This document shows positions 35,742-48,663 of a stretch of DNA of 64,000 bases, piece after piece (within the stretch, counting starts at the first letter, position 1; the number at the start of each line of letters is the position of its first letter). Made by a program: the position numbers and the translations under genes. The stretch comes from Gigaspora margarita (taxonomy: Eukaryota > Glomeromycota > Glomeromycetes > Diversisporales > Gigasporaceae). The DNA is taken from the NCBI GenBank assembly GCA_009809945.1, contig WTPW01001012.1, forward strand, positions 5,203 through 69,202. Reading direction: 5' to 3'. The notes under the pieces are model-generated. The model did not search any database and was not told where the DNA came from. It saw only the letters and a program-made list of their open reading frames with translations.

Positions 35742-36404
35742 CCTATCCCTTAGATTGTAGTAGGACACAGGCAAATTTGCCTGCGTTTTTGCACTTTTTT
35801 TGCTCTGATTTACTTTTTTTAAATATTAAGATAATTAAATAAAACTTTGTACAATTATATTTAAAAATAAGGATTACTTTTTTGCAAAATTAGTTTTTAT
35901 ATTGTAAGAAAAAAATTTTAAGTTATATATAAGCTAAAAATAGATATCTTTAAGAAAAAAATTTTTTAAAAAATTTTATCACAATTTCTCTGTAATCTTA
36001 CTTAGTTTTAGTTTTAAAGCTATAGTTCTTAAGACAATATTGTAGTTTATATAAAGGATAATAACTTTCATTATTGCAACTTTAATGATTTATTTGTAAA
36101 AATCAAGACTTGTATTAGAAGTAAAAGTTTTTTTTATAGACGGAAACATATAAAATTTAAGAAAATCTAAAAAAAAATTTTAATAGTAAAAATGCTAATA
36201 CAAGAACTTTAAACTTTGATTATACTAAAGTTTTCTAATAATTTTAAAAAATTTTTATAACAAAGTTACTAAAACAAAACTCAAAGAATATTTTTTACTT
36301 AGAAAAGGTATAGCTAAAACCAATATTTAAAATTTTATTAAAATTTTATTAAAATTTTTAAAATACGCAGGCAAATTTGTCTGTGTTACAATCTAAGAGA
36401 TAGC
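35742..36404. mobile_element. TIR element, CTTAGATTGTA termini
   Basis: CTATCCCTTAGATTGTAG and, inverted, CTATCTCTTAGATTGTAA, followed on each side by CAAATTTGCCTGCGT, form TIRs of about 45 bp. AT-rich interior without ORF. Confidence 0.7.
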
Positions 36405-36470
36405 ATATTACCTAATTAGTAATATACCGGTAATAGAAAATGAAGAAATAAGTATACAATACTGGTATTG

Positions 36471-36608
36471 GTGTTATCTAGCAATTTATGATCATGATTC
36501 ATAGGGAGTTGTCGGTTGAGTTTTGATTTAAATAAACATGTTTACATCGTAATACATGAAAAAATGACAAGAAATAATTTCATGATCATATGAGTTTGTC
36601 AGATAACA
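36471..36608. mobile_element. MITE, second copy of the 1557-1696 family
   Basis: It shares TTATC-(3)-CAATTTATGATCAT, GGGAGTTG, AATAAACATG and TTTCATGATCATA in the same order with the copy at 1557, and the same GGTG flank. Confidence 0.7.
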
Positions 36609-37389
36609 GTACTTTAAGGTATTTATCATGCGTCTTTATATGCAAAACTTTATTTAATTAATAAGATTCAGGTTCGTTAAAACAACCTGTCATTATATTT
36701 ACGAAGTTAACTATCATTTTTTTGCTCATAAAAAATAAGTTTTTAAAACCTTCATATCAATATGTTGTATTTATATTAAAAACAATCAGGAATTTGCACA
36801 ATAGGTGTGCTTTTAAGGTTAACCCGCATATATATATAGGCAATGCTTATTGGCCAATTATATACTATGTCTCGCAATTTAAATTCTATTATCGGAATTA
36901 TGGGCATTAAGGCATATGGACATAAAGACATAAGGGCATATTCATATATCCATAGAGAATTAGAAGTAGTGTAAAAAGTAAAGGCGAATATATAAAGTTA
37001 TAAAAAAAAAATAAAGTTTATTAGTAAGTCGTTTCTATTTATATTCGCAAAGAAATTTATAACAGGATTAAATCTTGTAAGATGAATATAAAGTACCGGT
37101 ATAGCAATAATGATGTTGGTTGATGCAAAGAAATTTATACAGGATTAAATCCCGTAAAATAGTAATTTAACCAACCTTGCTCGGTTTTGTCTTACCTACT
37201 TACCTACGTACGTTGAACCAGATTTACCCAATCTGAGTTATGTTCAATATACGTGCATGGTGTTATTTCGAAAATCAGGGGAAAAAAAATCATATTTACT
37301 CAAAATAATGCCCATGCGCATACTCTAAATAACGCGCAGGGACTCAAAATAACATGCAAGTGGGTGTTATTTCACGAAAATACAGTATA

Positions 37390-38517
37390 TATATTCTGTC
37401 CAATAGATTCTTTTGTCTTTTTTTTTGTTTTTTCTTGTGCATTTAGTTGATAATTGCTTGTTCTTATGTGATTTCTATTTTCTATGCTCATTAACATGAT
37501 GTTAAACTTTTGGAGATTATGTTCCATGTCACTTCTGAAAGTAGCAATATATTAAATATGAAATCTGGTGTTTTAATAAAAGAAAAGATTTTGTGTAGTT
37601 GTGTGATAGTATCTTTTACTTTATTTTGGTTTGTAATTGACAGTATTATTTTTTCTGTTATATTCTTAGTTCTTTTCAGATAATCCTTTATGCCCTTTAA
37701 GATTTCTGGTAAATTTGGCTTCATGTTACTCTCTATTTCTGATTCATTATTTTGTTGTTTTTTTTTATTTCTATCTATGTCTCTGGTATTTTGTAGAAGT
37801 GGTTATTGGCTATAACATCCTTGCTATTTTTACCAATAATTTCCTTGTAGTAATAAGTATTGTTAGATAAAATTCTTTTACCTTCCTGTGGTCCCAAGAG
37901 AGTTACAGCTTGTCTATTGGGTTTGCTATCATTATATTTTAAAATAGCAATAAGGTAAAACGGTATTTTGTCTTAATTTCTTTTATAAACTTTTTTGCTT
38001 CCTCTTTTTCTTCTATTGAAAATACAAAACTTATTACTGTTTAAATTTTCTTTGTATCTGTCAGTAGCCTGGGCTTTTGTATAAAGTAATCATTCAGAAT
38101 CAGCTTAAAAAAGTATTTTTCTTTAAGTATATTACTTATTTCTTTTATAGATTTGTTTGACTTTGCTACATTTATTAGGAACAGATACCTGTATTTCAAC
38201 AATAATTCCTGGAGGTGTTGGTAGTAGTAGTTTCTTCTTTTCTGGTAATTTGAAGTAGAACTCTGGCAATTTTCTTTTCCATTTATAAAATTATACTAGG
38301 GCTCATTTAAAACTAATTAAATTTCTTCGATTTTTTTTGTCTGTTATCAGAAATAGCTTTCTCATTCTCATGTTCAACTTCCCAAAGTCTAATAGCAATA
38401 GCTCAAGCTCTACAAAGTAGGCCTCAAGCAATTACGAAAATATATATTTTTTCCTCAGCATGGCAAGTATTGATTGCTCTCAAACTATTTCTATTTTTTT
38501 ATTAGAATTTCAAATAG
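37390..38517 (-). pseudogene. LINE ORF1-like relic, second half
   Basis: The minus strand shows a readable 77-codon piece from 37724 (MKPNLPEILKGIKDYLKRTK) and AIAIRLWEVEHENEKAISDN near 38400. Stops interrupt it. It continues from 49298-50640 across the fold-back element. Confidence 0.5.
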
Positions 38518-40479
38518 TACATTAGCGAATTTATAATAGCATAATTTTACGTAAGTCTTATAAACTGTAATCTAAGCAAAATATTTTGTAATATATTTCG
38601 AAATATTTCGAAATATTATATTTTTGAAATGTAAGCATCAGCGAATTATATATACGTAATCTTACGTAAGATATTACGGGCCGTAATATTATGAAAATCT
38701 TACGATCATCATGGTGTATTACGTAATATATTACGTTAGATTACGGTAATATTACGGTTATTATTTCGAAATATTTCGAAATATACTAAATAAAAAAAAT
38801 GCAAATTTCCTCCCTTACAGGAGTCGCGTACTCATGCAGATCAATAAACTAATGTGTGCAAGAGGTAATATTTTGATATTTTCGCATTGTTTCGCAATAT
38901 TTTGGATCATTTCGCATTGTTTCGCAATATTTGGCAAATTTTCGCAAAATTTTAAAAAATAAATAAACGATATACATATTTACATAATCATGCTTTTTTA
39001 CAGGTTTTCGCTTTATTTCGCAAGGCTTTGCAATTTATTATAAAATTTTACATTTATTTATTTATTATTATTTTTTTATTTATTATTATTATATATTATA
39101 CATATTATATTATATATTATATTTTAATTATTATACATTTTTTACAGTATTATTTTTATATTATTATATATTATTTTAAATACTTTCGCACTTCTTCGCT
39201 TCTAATTCTATCACTATATACAAAAAACTAGCCCTACACACTTATTTTCGCTCACCCACAGTTAGTTATTATCTTCGCTTCTTTGTTTTCTATTGTCTTC
39301 ACTTTGACTACTTCTTTTGTTTTGGCTATAAACTTCGTTTCGCACTCTTTTTCTAAAAACTTCAAAATAAAAACATTTTTTAGAAGTGTTGGTTCTTGCA
39401 AATTGCTGAGGAAAGTCGCAAAGTTTCGAAGAAGTTAGGAATAACTAAAATAAAATTTAAAAAAATAAGTAAAAAAAAAAACAAAAAAACAAAAAGTGTA
39501 AGCAAACTAATAAAAAAAAATAAACGAAGCCCCAAATCTTCGTAAGAGTTCGCGTTCTTGTAAATTCAGAAATTGCAAAAGTCATGTTAATGTTCTTGCG
39601 AAATGCCAAAAAAGTCGCGAAGTACCGAAAAAGTCTGGGTTGTTTTTCGTGCAAAGTGCCAGGAAGTAAGGGTTCTGTTCTCGCAAAGTGCCAAAATATA
39701 ATAATAAAAAAAATTTTAAAATAAAACAAAAGAAAACAAAAACAAAAAACATGAAATGAAAAAATAAATGATGCGAAACCTTGCAAAAACTTGCACAAAC
39801 TTGCAAAACCATGCGAAAACTTGCGAAAACTTGCGCCTAACTAAATCATTCTCTAAAGAAGCGTTCTTGGTGTTCTTGATTATGTCGGAAGTCTGAGTAG
39901 ACATGCGAAAGGTTTCGAAATGTTGTATATCTTCTTGCAAAGGTGTCTTGTAAAAGTGCCGAAATAAAAAATAATTAAAAAAAAATTAAAAATAAAAATG
40001 AAAACAAAAAAACGAAACGAAAACAAAAAATGAAACGAAAATAAAAAATGAAACGAAATAAAAACAAAAAAGCGAAAGAAAAAAAATAGAAGATCTAATT
40101 ATAAACAAAAGATCTAATCTGATCTTGTAGTACAGAATTTGAATATCATCGAATTATTTCGAACTATTTCGAAAAATCAGTCTAATGCGCGATCCAGGTT
40201 ACAGACCTACTGATCCTAATCCAGCTTGGTTTCCTAGTCCTAAATTATTTTGAAAGGGATCGAAATATTTCGTTAACCTATTTCGAAATATTTCGAAATT
40301 ACTTTCGTAATATTTCGAAAATTTGATAATTCGAAATATTTCGAAATATATTACGTAATATTTTGCTTATATTATGGTTCATAATATCTTACGTAAGATT
40401 ACGTTATTATAAATTTGCTGATGAATGAAAGTAATTTCAAAATATTTTGAAATATATTACAAAATATTTCAAACCTCTT

Positions 40480-40860
40480 TTAAAATATTTTAGGACTAGG
40501 ATCAGTAGATCTGTAACCTGGATCACACATTAGACTGCCTTTTTGAAATAGTTTGAAATAGTTCAAATACTGTACTACAAGATCAAATTAGATCTTTTGT
40601 TTATAATTAGATCTATTTTGTTTTTTTTACTTTTTGCACTTTACAAGAACACAGATCTTTGCAAGAAAATAAACAATTTTTCAAAATCTTGCACAAGCCA
40701 ACCCATATTTTAGAACTAGAAAACCAAACTGGATCAGTAGATCTATAATTTGGATCACACATTAGACTAATTTTTCAAAATATTTCAAAATAGTTCGATG
40801 AAGTTCACATTCTGTACTACAAGATCAGATTAGATCTTTTGTTTATAATTAGTTTTTTTA
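40480..40860. repeat. Direct duplication near the palindrome centre
   Basis: GGATCAGTAGATCTGTAACC...TTTGTTTATAATTAG (40500-40618) recurs at 40730-40855 with small changes, so the right arm carries two copies where the left arm has one (40090-40260, inverted). Confidence 0.6.
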
Positions 40861-41967
40861 TTTTGTTTTTTTTCGCTTTTGTTTTTATTCATTTTTTATT
40901 TTTGTTTTGCTTTTTGTTTTTGTTTTATTTTTTTTTTGTTTTTATTTTGTTTTTTTCAAATTTTTGTTTATTTATTTATTTTTTAATTTTTTTTCATCTT
41001 ATTTTTATTTCAGCTCTTTACAAGAACATCTTTCAAGAAAACAAACAACTTTTTGAAACCTTGCGCAGGCCAACTCAAACTTCTGACACTTTGCAAGAAC
41101 ACATAACTAATATCTCCAGCAATTTCTAAAATTTCAAGAACACTTCTTTAAAGAAATAAAGATTTAGTTAGGACTTTATTTATTTTTTTGTTTGATATAA
41201 TTTGTTTTTGTTTTTTGTTTTTGTTTTTGTTTTTTTAAATTTGGTTTATTAATATATTTTATTCTAGCACATTGTGAGAAAAGAACCCTTATTTCCTGGG
41301 GCGCTTTGCAAGAAACCAACCCAGACTTTTTCAGTACTTCACGACTTTTTTGACATTTTGCAAGAACATTAACACAGTTTTCGCAATTTTTGAATTTGCA
41401 AAAACATGAACTCTTGCTTCAGAGAAATAAAGATTTGGGGCTTCATTTATTTTTTTTTATAGTTTGCTTATACTTTTTGTTTTTTTGTTGGTTTTTTTTT
41501 ATTTATTTTTTTTTATTTTATTTATTTCTGACTTCTTTAACACTTTGTGACTTTTCTGGCACTTTACAAGAATACTAGCTTTAACTTCTCTGGCACTTTG
41601 CAAGAACATACTAGATTTCTTTGGCAATTTGCAAGAACACTAACACTTCTAAAAAATGTTTTTTTTTATTTTTTTTACTTTTTTGAAGTATTTAGAAAAA
41701 GAGAGAAATGAAGATTATAGCCAAAACAAAAGAAATAATCAAAGCGAAGATGATAGAAAACAAAGATGCGAAGATAATAGCTAACTGTGGAGTGAGCAAA
41801 AATAAGTGTGTAAGGTTAGTTTTTTGTATATAGTAATAGAATTAGATGCAACGAAGTGCGAAAGTAGTTTAAAATATTTGTAATAATGTAAAAATAATAC
41901 TATATAATAATGTAATATTAATTAAAATATATATTTAATAAATGTAAATTATAATGTATAATATATA

Positions 41968-43939
41968 GAGCGTTTATTTTTGGTGCAGGGTGCACTGTGT
42001 GCGGGGGCCGAAATTCTGGGTCAGATACATTGGAATGCATCAGACCAATAGTCGGCTGTATCGAAATTGATCAATTTTTAATTGACTTATATTTTTAATT
42101 CGGACTTATATTTTTAATTCGCATTATATTGGTACAAGGTGCATCATGACATACCAGTATTGCCTTCAAAATTTCGCCCTTATGTCATCATTGACCAAAA
42201 AATGAATGACCCTAACCCAGACCCTAACCCAGACCCTAACCCAGATCCTAACTGAGCACTTACTCTAACCCTAATCTAATATTTGCTTTTGTAACTCGCA
42301 ATTTATAAATGAATAATTGCCATGACTTGAATCACTCGAACAAAACTCAAAGAAGTAATTCAATCCTCTTCTGAGTTTAATTCATGAGTCACGAGTTTAT
42401 ACAAGTTCCAAGTTCATGCACGAGAGTCGAGTAGGATGGGTTAAAAAACCAAATTCGGGTAAGCAGATAAATAGTGATGTGCTATTTATATGATGTCAGA
42501 ATTTTTTTAGCATACAGTACGTATAGTTTACGCATATGATATATAAACTATCTATATACAAAATTTTGCAAGGAATAAATTTGCTTCGAAGGGAAAATTT
42601 AAGATATGAATAGTTTTATGATTTGTTCTAGAATATCTTAAAAAATTTTTTGCATACTGTACTATACGCGGCGCATCACTATAGATAAAACAGAAATTAA
42701 CTTCTAAAAAAACCTCCGTTCCCCTTAAATACTACTAGCATCATAAAATCATATACGAAATTATACAATACATCAAATGAAATAAATAAATCACTACAAT
42801 ACTTTAAACGGCAAAAATCATATGATAAATCACGATAATGCATTAGTGATCGATTACTATATACTCGTGATCGATTTGAAACAAAATGCTGGCCCGATAC
42901 TTTCACATCGAACAGCTAATACTTTAATATACACAAAAAAATATTGGATCGTTGTATAGAATATTCGAAATAAATTAAAAAACCTATTTAAAGACCTAAT
43001 AAATCGCCTAATATTACTCGAATTCCAACCTAACACTAAGCAATACCACTAAGAACATGACATGAAACTGACACCAAGAACACCTGAAAAATAAAGTAGG
43101 GGTTAGACATGCAAAATGGGTGATACCAAAACAAGTCAAATCAACTATAAAGCCATCATAAACAACAGTGATACCCACATATAATAGTTATATGACACGA
43201 AATTAACATCAAGAACACCTAAAGAAAAAGTAGAAAGTTAAGTTAACTACGAAATCCACAATAAAGCCAATACAAGAAATGATGATACCTATTCATAGTG
43301 GTGACACAGCATAAAACGGATACCAAGAACGACTTAGAAAGAAAAGTGAGAAGTTAGACATGCAACATTAACGACACTAGAAACAAATCAAATGACGAAA
43401 TCCACCATAAAATCAACGCAAGAAACTACGATATCCGCCTATAATGAAGACACAGCACGAAACTGATACCTGGAAAAAAAAGCAGAAGTAAGACATGAGC
43501 AAATCAAATAACATAATCCACCATAAAGTCAACACAAGAAACGACAACATCTATCTATAAAGTTGATACAGTGTGAAACTAAAACCAAGGATGATCTAGG
43601 AAGAAAGTAGGAAGTAAAATATGCAACGTGAGTGACACCAGAAGCAAGTCAAACGACGAAATCCACCATAAAAAAAACACAAGAAATGACGACACCCACC
43701 TATTATGCGACACGACGACCTAGAAAGAAAATCAGAAAGTTAAATATGACACTAGAAGCAAGTCAGACACTATAAAGCATCTACCGGTACGACGACTCCA
43801 ATAATGACAACATGGCACAAAATAGACATCTACAACAAAGAAAATAAAAATAGTGATTATCAAATGATCATCACTATTTATATATGCCCCGTGATCATAC
43901 CCCGCACATGATGCACTCTCGCACCAAAAATAATTATCC
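41968..43939. mobile_element. Mutator-like non-autonomous element with 9-bp duplication TAATATATA
   Basis: The ends GAGCGTTTATTTTTGGTGC and, inverted, GGATAATTATTTTTGGTGC extend as imperfect TIRs of about 40 bp. TAATATATA flanks both sides exactly (41959-41967, 43940-43948); nine bases is the Mutator hallmark. It contains CCCTAACCCAGA repeats (42210-42250) and a tandem array (43010-43800). No transposase. It interrupts the right arm of the fold-back element. Confidence 0.8.
43010..43800. repeat. Tandem array, unit about 125-135 bp
   Basis: About six diverged units share CACCATAAAATCAACACAAG-like cores, GAAATGACGACACCCACC, AACTGACACCAAGAAC and AGAAAGTTAGACATGCAAC in a fixed order. Confidence 0.65.
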
Positions 43940-44157
43940 TAATATATATTAATAAATAAATATAAAATTTTATAATAAATTGCGAAACTGTACGAAATAT
44001 TGCGAAAACCTGTAAAAAAGCATAATTATGTGAATATGTATATCATTTATTTATTTTTAAAAAATTTGAAAAATTTGAAAAATATTGCGAAACAATACGA
44101 AAACATTATATAATATGCAAAATATTACCTCCGGCAACCCTCTTTTTTTTATTTAAT

Positions 44158-44180
44158 TCGTGATCCGCCTGCAGATTAGA
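44158..44180 (+). repeat. Left terminal inverted repeat of the TTAA transposon
   Basis: Begins TTCGTGATCCGCCT right after TTAA; pairs with 49102-49124. Confidence 0.8.
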
Positions 44181-44444
44181 AAAATTGTTATATATATTAT
44201 ATATAAGAGTGGGGATAATCAACTTACTAATTTTAAGAACATATTAGAATCTGTCACTGTCGCTTGACTTAACTGCCTCTAATGAAGTAAAAGTACTAGC
44301 AAAAGCCTTTCTTTAGAATATTGTAAACGCTTTAATATAAAATAATAATATTACAAAAAAAAAAAAAGAAAAAAAACCTCCCTAAAATATATATATATAG
44401 TATATATAAAAAGTTAGAGTGATTACTAAAAAAAAAACTTTTTA

Positions 44445-47400
44445 ATGACAAAACGCAAGAAATATACAACTACCTTAATTTTTCGTGGCCACTTAGCCGA
44501 AGATTTACATTTTGGACCCTTTTGTCATAATTGGTGGATCTCAAGACCATCAGAAAAAATTAATAATCCTTGCCTTCTTTATCCTATTCGTATTCAATCT
44601 AAACTTTTAGTAACTTTAAACAGACATGATTTTATAATTGAAGTTGGACAATTAGAATCTGAATTTGGACCACATCCAAGTTATATTTGTAAGTGTGACG
44701 GTGTTCAAAGTGAGATTTGTAAAACACCTAGTACGGCTATCACGATGGTATATCAAAAAATTTTTCAATCAAAAACTAATTTTTCGGGACCAGAAGTTAT
44801 GGGCTACGACACACCCGAACTTGCTCAAGAATATCTTCATGAATTGCCATTTCAAGTTTTTAATTACTCTTTTAATAAATTACGAATATGGATACTTGGA
44901 GTTGGAAAGTCAAACAATGAAAATTTTAATTTTGCCGGACCTGGATTCAAGTCAGCATTTATTCACTCATATAATAGACAACGCAGCATTTTTTTTCAAG
45001 AAGTAGAATTTAGCGAATGCAGAATCACAATATATACGGAAGGAAATAGGCTTAAAAAAACGTTTGTCGGCTGTGATCCCAATTCGGTCTGGAATCAAGT
45101 TGGTTATCTGAAACAGTTTAGAGGTTATCAGCTTTTTGGACTTGATAATCAATATGTTCAAAATCTTATTCAAAGTATTCATGTTCCTACATGTTCGTTA
45201 TCAGATTGGACCAATGAACATTTGATGACACTAGTATATAAACATCATCTCAAACGACGTACTAGTGCGCAGGTTAACTGGCAAAACCTATTTAAAGACT
45301 GGATATCACATGAAAATACTATTATCGAATTACGATCAGCTTTACAAAACTTATATTCAAAAGAATATGTAATAGGTGATCGTGAATATCGAGCCTGGGA
45401 ATCTTTGTTGAGACATGTTGGTTGTGTAGAAATAACGCCGTTTGAAAAGAATCAGTCAGAGGTATATATTATAATTTTTTAAATGTTTGCAACCAAATTT
45501 ATTTATTTTATTTTATAGTTTAGGTTTTGGTCAAGGTCGACAAATCCGAATGCAGACAAAGCTTCGTTAGCAACGTTATATACTCTAGGATTTTTAAACC
45601 CAATACCAAAACATTTTAAAAATAATACTGAAACATTTTGGCAATGTTTTAAAGATTCTTTAGATGCCAATGCATGTGGTAATAATGGCAAATGTCGTGT
45701 TTTGTCTATTATTGCAAATGCATTTTCATACGAAGCAATTAAAGAAAACCTAAAGGTGAGTTTTAGAATTTTAAATTGTAAAAAATAAAACATGCATAAA
45801 AAAAATCGCTTATTCTAAACCGTACTATTTAGGTTTCAAATGATGCTATACTCGCTGCCAAGAAACATTCACATACTTGTGGCCCCGGAGGGCAAATTAA
45901 AAACAAACCTGCAATTACGTATGAAAAAATGTCACCCGAAAAACAGGAACAAATACAACAATTTCTAACAAACAAAGCAAATGTAATAATGAGCTCATAT
46001 AAAACTGATTCAGTAACTGATGAGCCTGTTTATTACCTAAAAGATTCCAAGAATGTGCTTTGGGAGCGGTTTCGTGAAGAATATCCGGATGGTATGAGAC
46101 GTACGAGTTTTTATGCGCATTTACAAGGAAATCAGTACATATATCGTGAAAATCTGGGTGGACTTTGTCAAACTTGCTCAAAATATGGGTACGATACTTT
46201 TGACGAAATTAATGAATTTATTCATAGTAATATTAAGTGCCATCATATTCAGGTATGTATGTAAATTAATTTATCAAATAAATTTTTATTGGATCGTTAA
46301 ATGTCCTTAATTTGATTTATTCTTTGGCGATAAGAAAAAATGGGTTTAAAAATAATTGCTTTTTATTTTAGAAATATACTTGTAATTTCTAAGTCTATAT
46401 TATGGAAATTCTAGATAATCGAAATAAAGCAAAAGGATTATCTTAAATTTCGTATTACTATTTCGATTATCTGAAATTTATTTATGTTTAGAAATAAAAA
46501 AAATAAAGAAAAACCAGAATTAAATAAGTATTTAAACTTTGGTAGTGGTAGTATGTATTACGGGCATCGCTGTCTAGCTTCAAACTCAATCTATGCTAAT
46601 CAAATAAATAACTTACCGATATATCGCTATTATTATTTACTATAAAATAAACTTGTTAGACACGGCTCCTAGGAAATTGTGAAAGACTAAAGCGATTTTT
46701 AAAACGTGAATACGAATCACATTTTCACATCACAGCTAAAGGAACAATATCTCACGACACCTGCATCAATCATTGTTTGTTGTACGCATTTGGAGAATGC
46801 TGCCAACCTCATTCTCACATCTGTGATGAATGTAATGCCATATTCAAATTTTTTGTTGAATTAAAGAATAATTCAGAAAAAGATATGTACGAGGAGTTAG
46901 TCGAATTGCAGGATCATCTATATTATTACATGGCTCACCAAACTCGCAAAGTCTATTTAAATGGACAATTTAATGCAAACTTATTAGATTTGAGTGAGGA
47001 TAAAGCTTTAATTCTCGTAGATTATAAAATGAAAATACTACCAAAATCGGCTCGAGAAACAAAGCAAGATTGGTTTGGAAAAAATGGGTGGACACTCCAT
47101 TCAGTGTTAGTGTATACAAAGCATAATAGTTCAAAGTTAAAAGTTCAAGCATTTGATCACTGGTCCGCGGATATGCGACAGGATTCATGGTTTACTGCTT
47201 CGTCTCTTCATGCAGTAATGGAGCTATTAAAAAATACAATAAAGTCAGTAATTATTATGTCCGATAATGGTAGTCATTACCATAACGCAGATCTTATGAT
47301 AATTATGGGTTATTGGCCAAAATGGTATGGAATTCAAGTAGAAAAATGGGTATTTTTAGAGGCCGGAGAGGCCAAAACCACGATTGATTCACACCATGCT

Positions 47401-48102
47401 CAGGTAATAAAATATTCCCTTCATTTAATTAAGGTTTTTAAAATAATTTTTCACCAAACTGATTTATTCAGATATCTCACGCAATCAATCGCTATGTACG
47501 TTTGGGATTTGATATTTCTGAAGGCCAGGATATAGAAAATGCTATTCAAAATATTCGCGGTACATCTGTGGCAAATTTAAAACCAAATCGAGATAGAGGT
47601 TAGTTTTTAAAAGTAAAATAATGAACATTGTATTTATACAAATTAGTGTACCTTTTAAAATGTAATCCTATTTGTAAGCTAATGCTAATGTATAGTATGA
47701 CAATTAGGTAGTGGGAAAAATTCCTTACCCGGTAATTCAAATTGGTTCGAGTGGCAGTGGCCCACTACAGATAAGTTAGCTGGAAGTATTTTGGCACGTG
47801 CCATCCCTAATATCGGAAATTGGAAAGTATTTTCACCCGCAGACTTAGAAAAACTATGCAAAAAGGATATTCATAAACCCAATCCTGAGATTTCTACTCA
47901 TACCACGCCTTGTTCTGACTGGGAAATATCCATTCCAAATGCTACACGCAAGTTTTTATTTATTGAAAGTACTAAAATTTTATTTATTCTAATAATAACC
48001 GATTTTAAAATATTAGATCTTAATCCGACACGTCTTAAAAAAAAAAATTTGATAAAAGAATTAAACTTGAGAGGAATAGAAGCAAACGAAAAAGAAAACT
48101 GA
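44445..48102 (+). CDS. DDE-type transposase-like protein of the TTAA transposon (six exons)
   Basis: Exons: 44445-45461, 45519-45755, 45833-46252, 46660-47403, 47472-47598, 47708-48102, with GT-AG junctions and matching phases; about 979 residues, or 963 if the 48-base in-frame segment 47969-48016 is an intron. The N-terminal third (FRGHLAEDLHFGPF, CKTPSTAITMVYQKIF, FSGPEVMGYD, NFAGPGF, SVWNQVG) belongs to a family common in Glomeromycotina; its last part may resemble an FYRC fold, which is speculative. The middle has YLKD, GMRRTSF and LGGLCQTCSKYGYD. The C-terminal half has a Cys/His cluster and a likely RNase H-like core: Asp679 in LVDYKM, Asp760 in MSDNGSHYHN, and Glu795 in EAGEAKTTIDSHHAQ. 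It ends in a SAP-like stretch (LIKELNLRGIEA) cut by TGA at 48100. It probably binds the TIRs and cuts DNA in the nucleus. Confidence 0.75.
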
Positions 48103-48663
48103 AGTACACTAATATCAAATTTGGAGATCCAGCTGGAAACTGATATTAAAAATGCTAAGCTATGTAAGCAACTAGTTATAATAATTTGTTGCTTAATTTG
48201 TTGCTAATTGTTCGCTTACAACGTAACATTTTACATATGTTAGGTCGTGATATAAACCCTGACATTCTAGTTGAAAAAACCAACATGAGTAATGATAGGT
48301 ATGAAATAAGTTCAATTCAACTTTTTAATATATACTTACTTAGATAATATCTAGATTGAATACTGTAAATTTTCCATTACGTCGGGATGGGCATTAAAAG
48401 AGAAGCAAAAATACGGAAAAAAGGAAGCTGGAAAAAGAATTGCAAAAAAGGTGAGAAAAATATTGGAGGGGTATTTTCTAGCTGGTAATGCAGACAAAAG
48501 TGATCGTTATACCGCGCAAGACATGTATCAAGCTCTTCAGCAAAGGGTGCTTGAGGGTGACATTGAGGCCGAAGATGTTCTGAAAGTGTCTACCATTCAA
48601 AGTTGGATAGGCCGTTATACTCGTCAACATCGTGAGCATACAGCTCAAACAAGTATAATTTGA
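48103..48663 (+). pseudogene. C-terminal continuation of the transposase after an in-frame stop
   Basis: Straight after the TGA at 48100-48102 the same frame continues STLISNLEIQLETDIKNAKL, which completes a SAP-like motif. A GT-AG pair at 48164-48243 leads to RDINPDILVEKTNMSN. A last exon (48355-48663) gives GWALKEKQKYGKKEAGKRIA and FLAGNADKSDRYTAQDMYQA, a conserved tail of this family. The junction 48299-48354 does not keep phase. Either this copy is dying or the true splicing differs; I favour an inactivated C-terminus. Confidence 0.6.

Larger units (their letters stand above)
35630..37385. mobile_element. TA-flanked element with CTGTATTTTC(A/G)CGAAATAAC termini
   Basis: CTGTATTTTCACGAAATAAC and, inverted, CTGTATTTTCGTGAAATAAC are TIRs flanked by TA (35628-35629, 37386-37387). 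Subterminal AAATAATGCCCATGC words occur at both ends. Two further elements are nested in it. Related to 16259-16627. Confidence 0.75.

Noticed and set aside
39457-41578. Phe-rich or Lys-rich open frames in the fold-back arms
   Set aside because: They come from T/A homopolymer-rich DNA; no domain, start context or matching frame in the opposite arm.
44967-46181. Minus-strand open frames at 44967-45182, 45503-45793 and 45915-46181
   Set aside because: They are shadows of the transposase exons.
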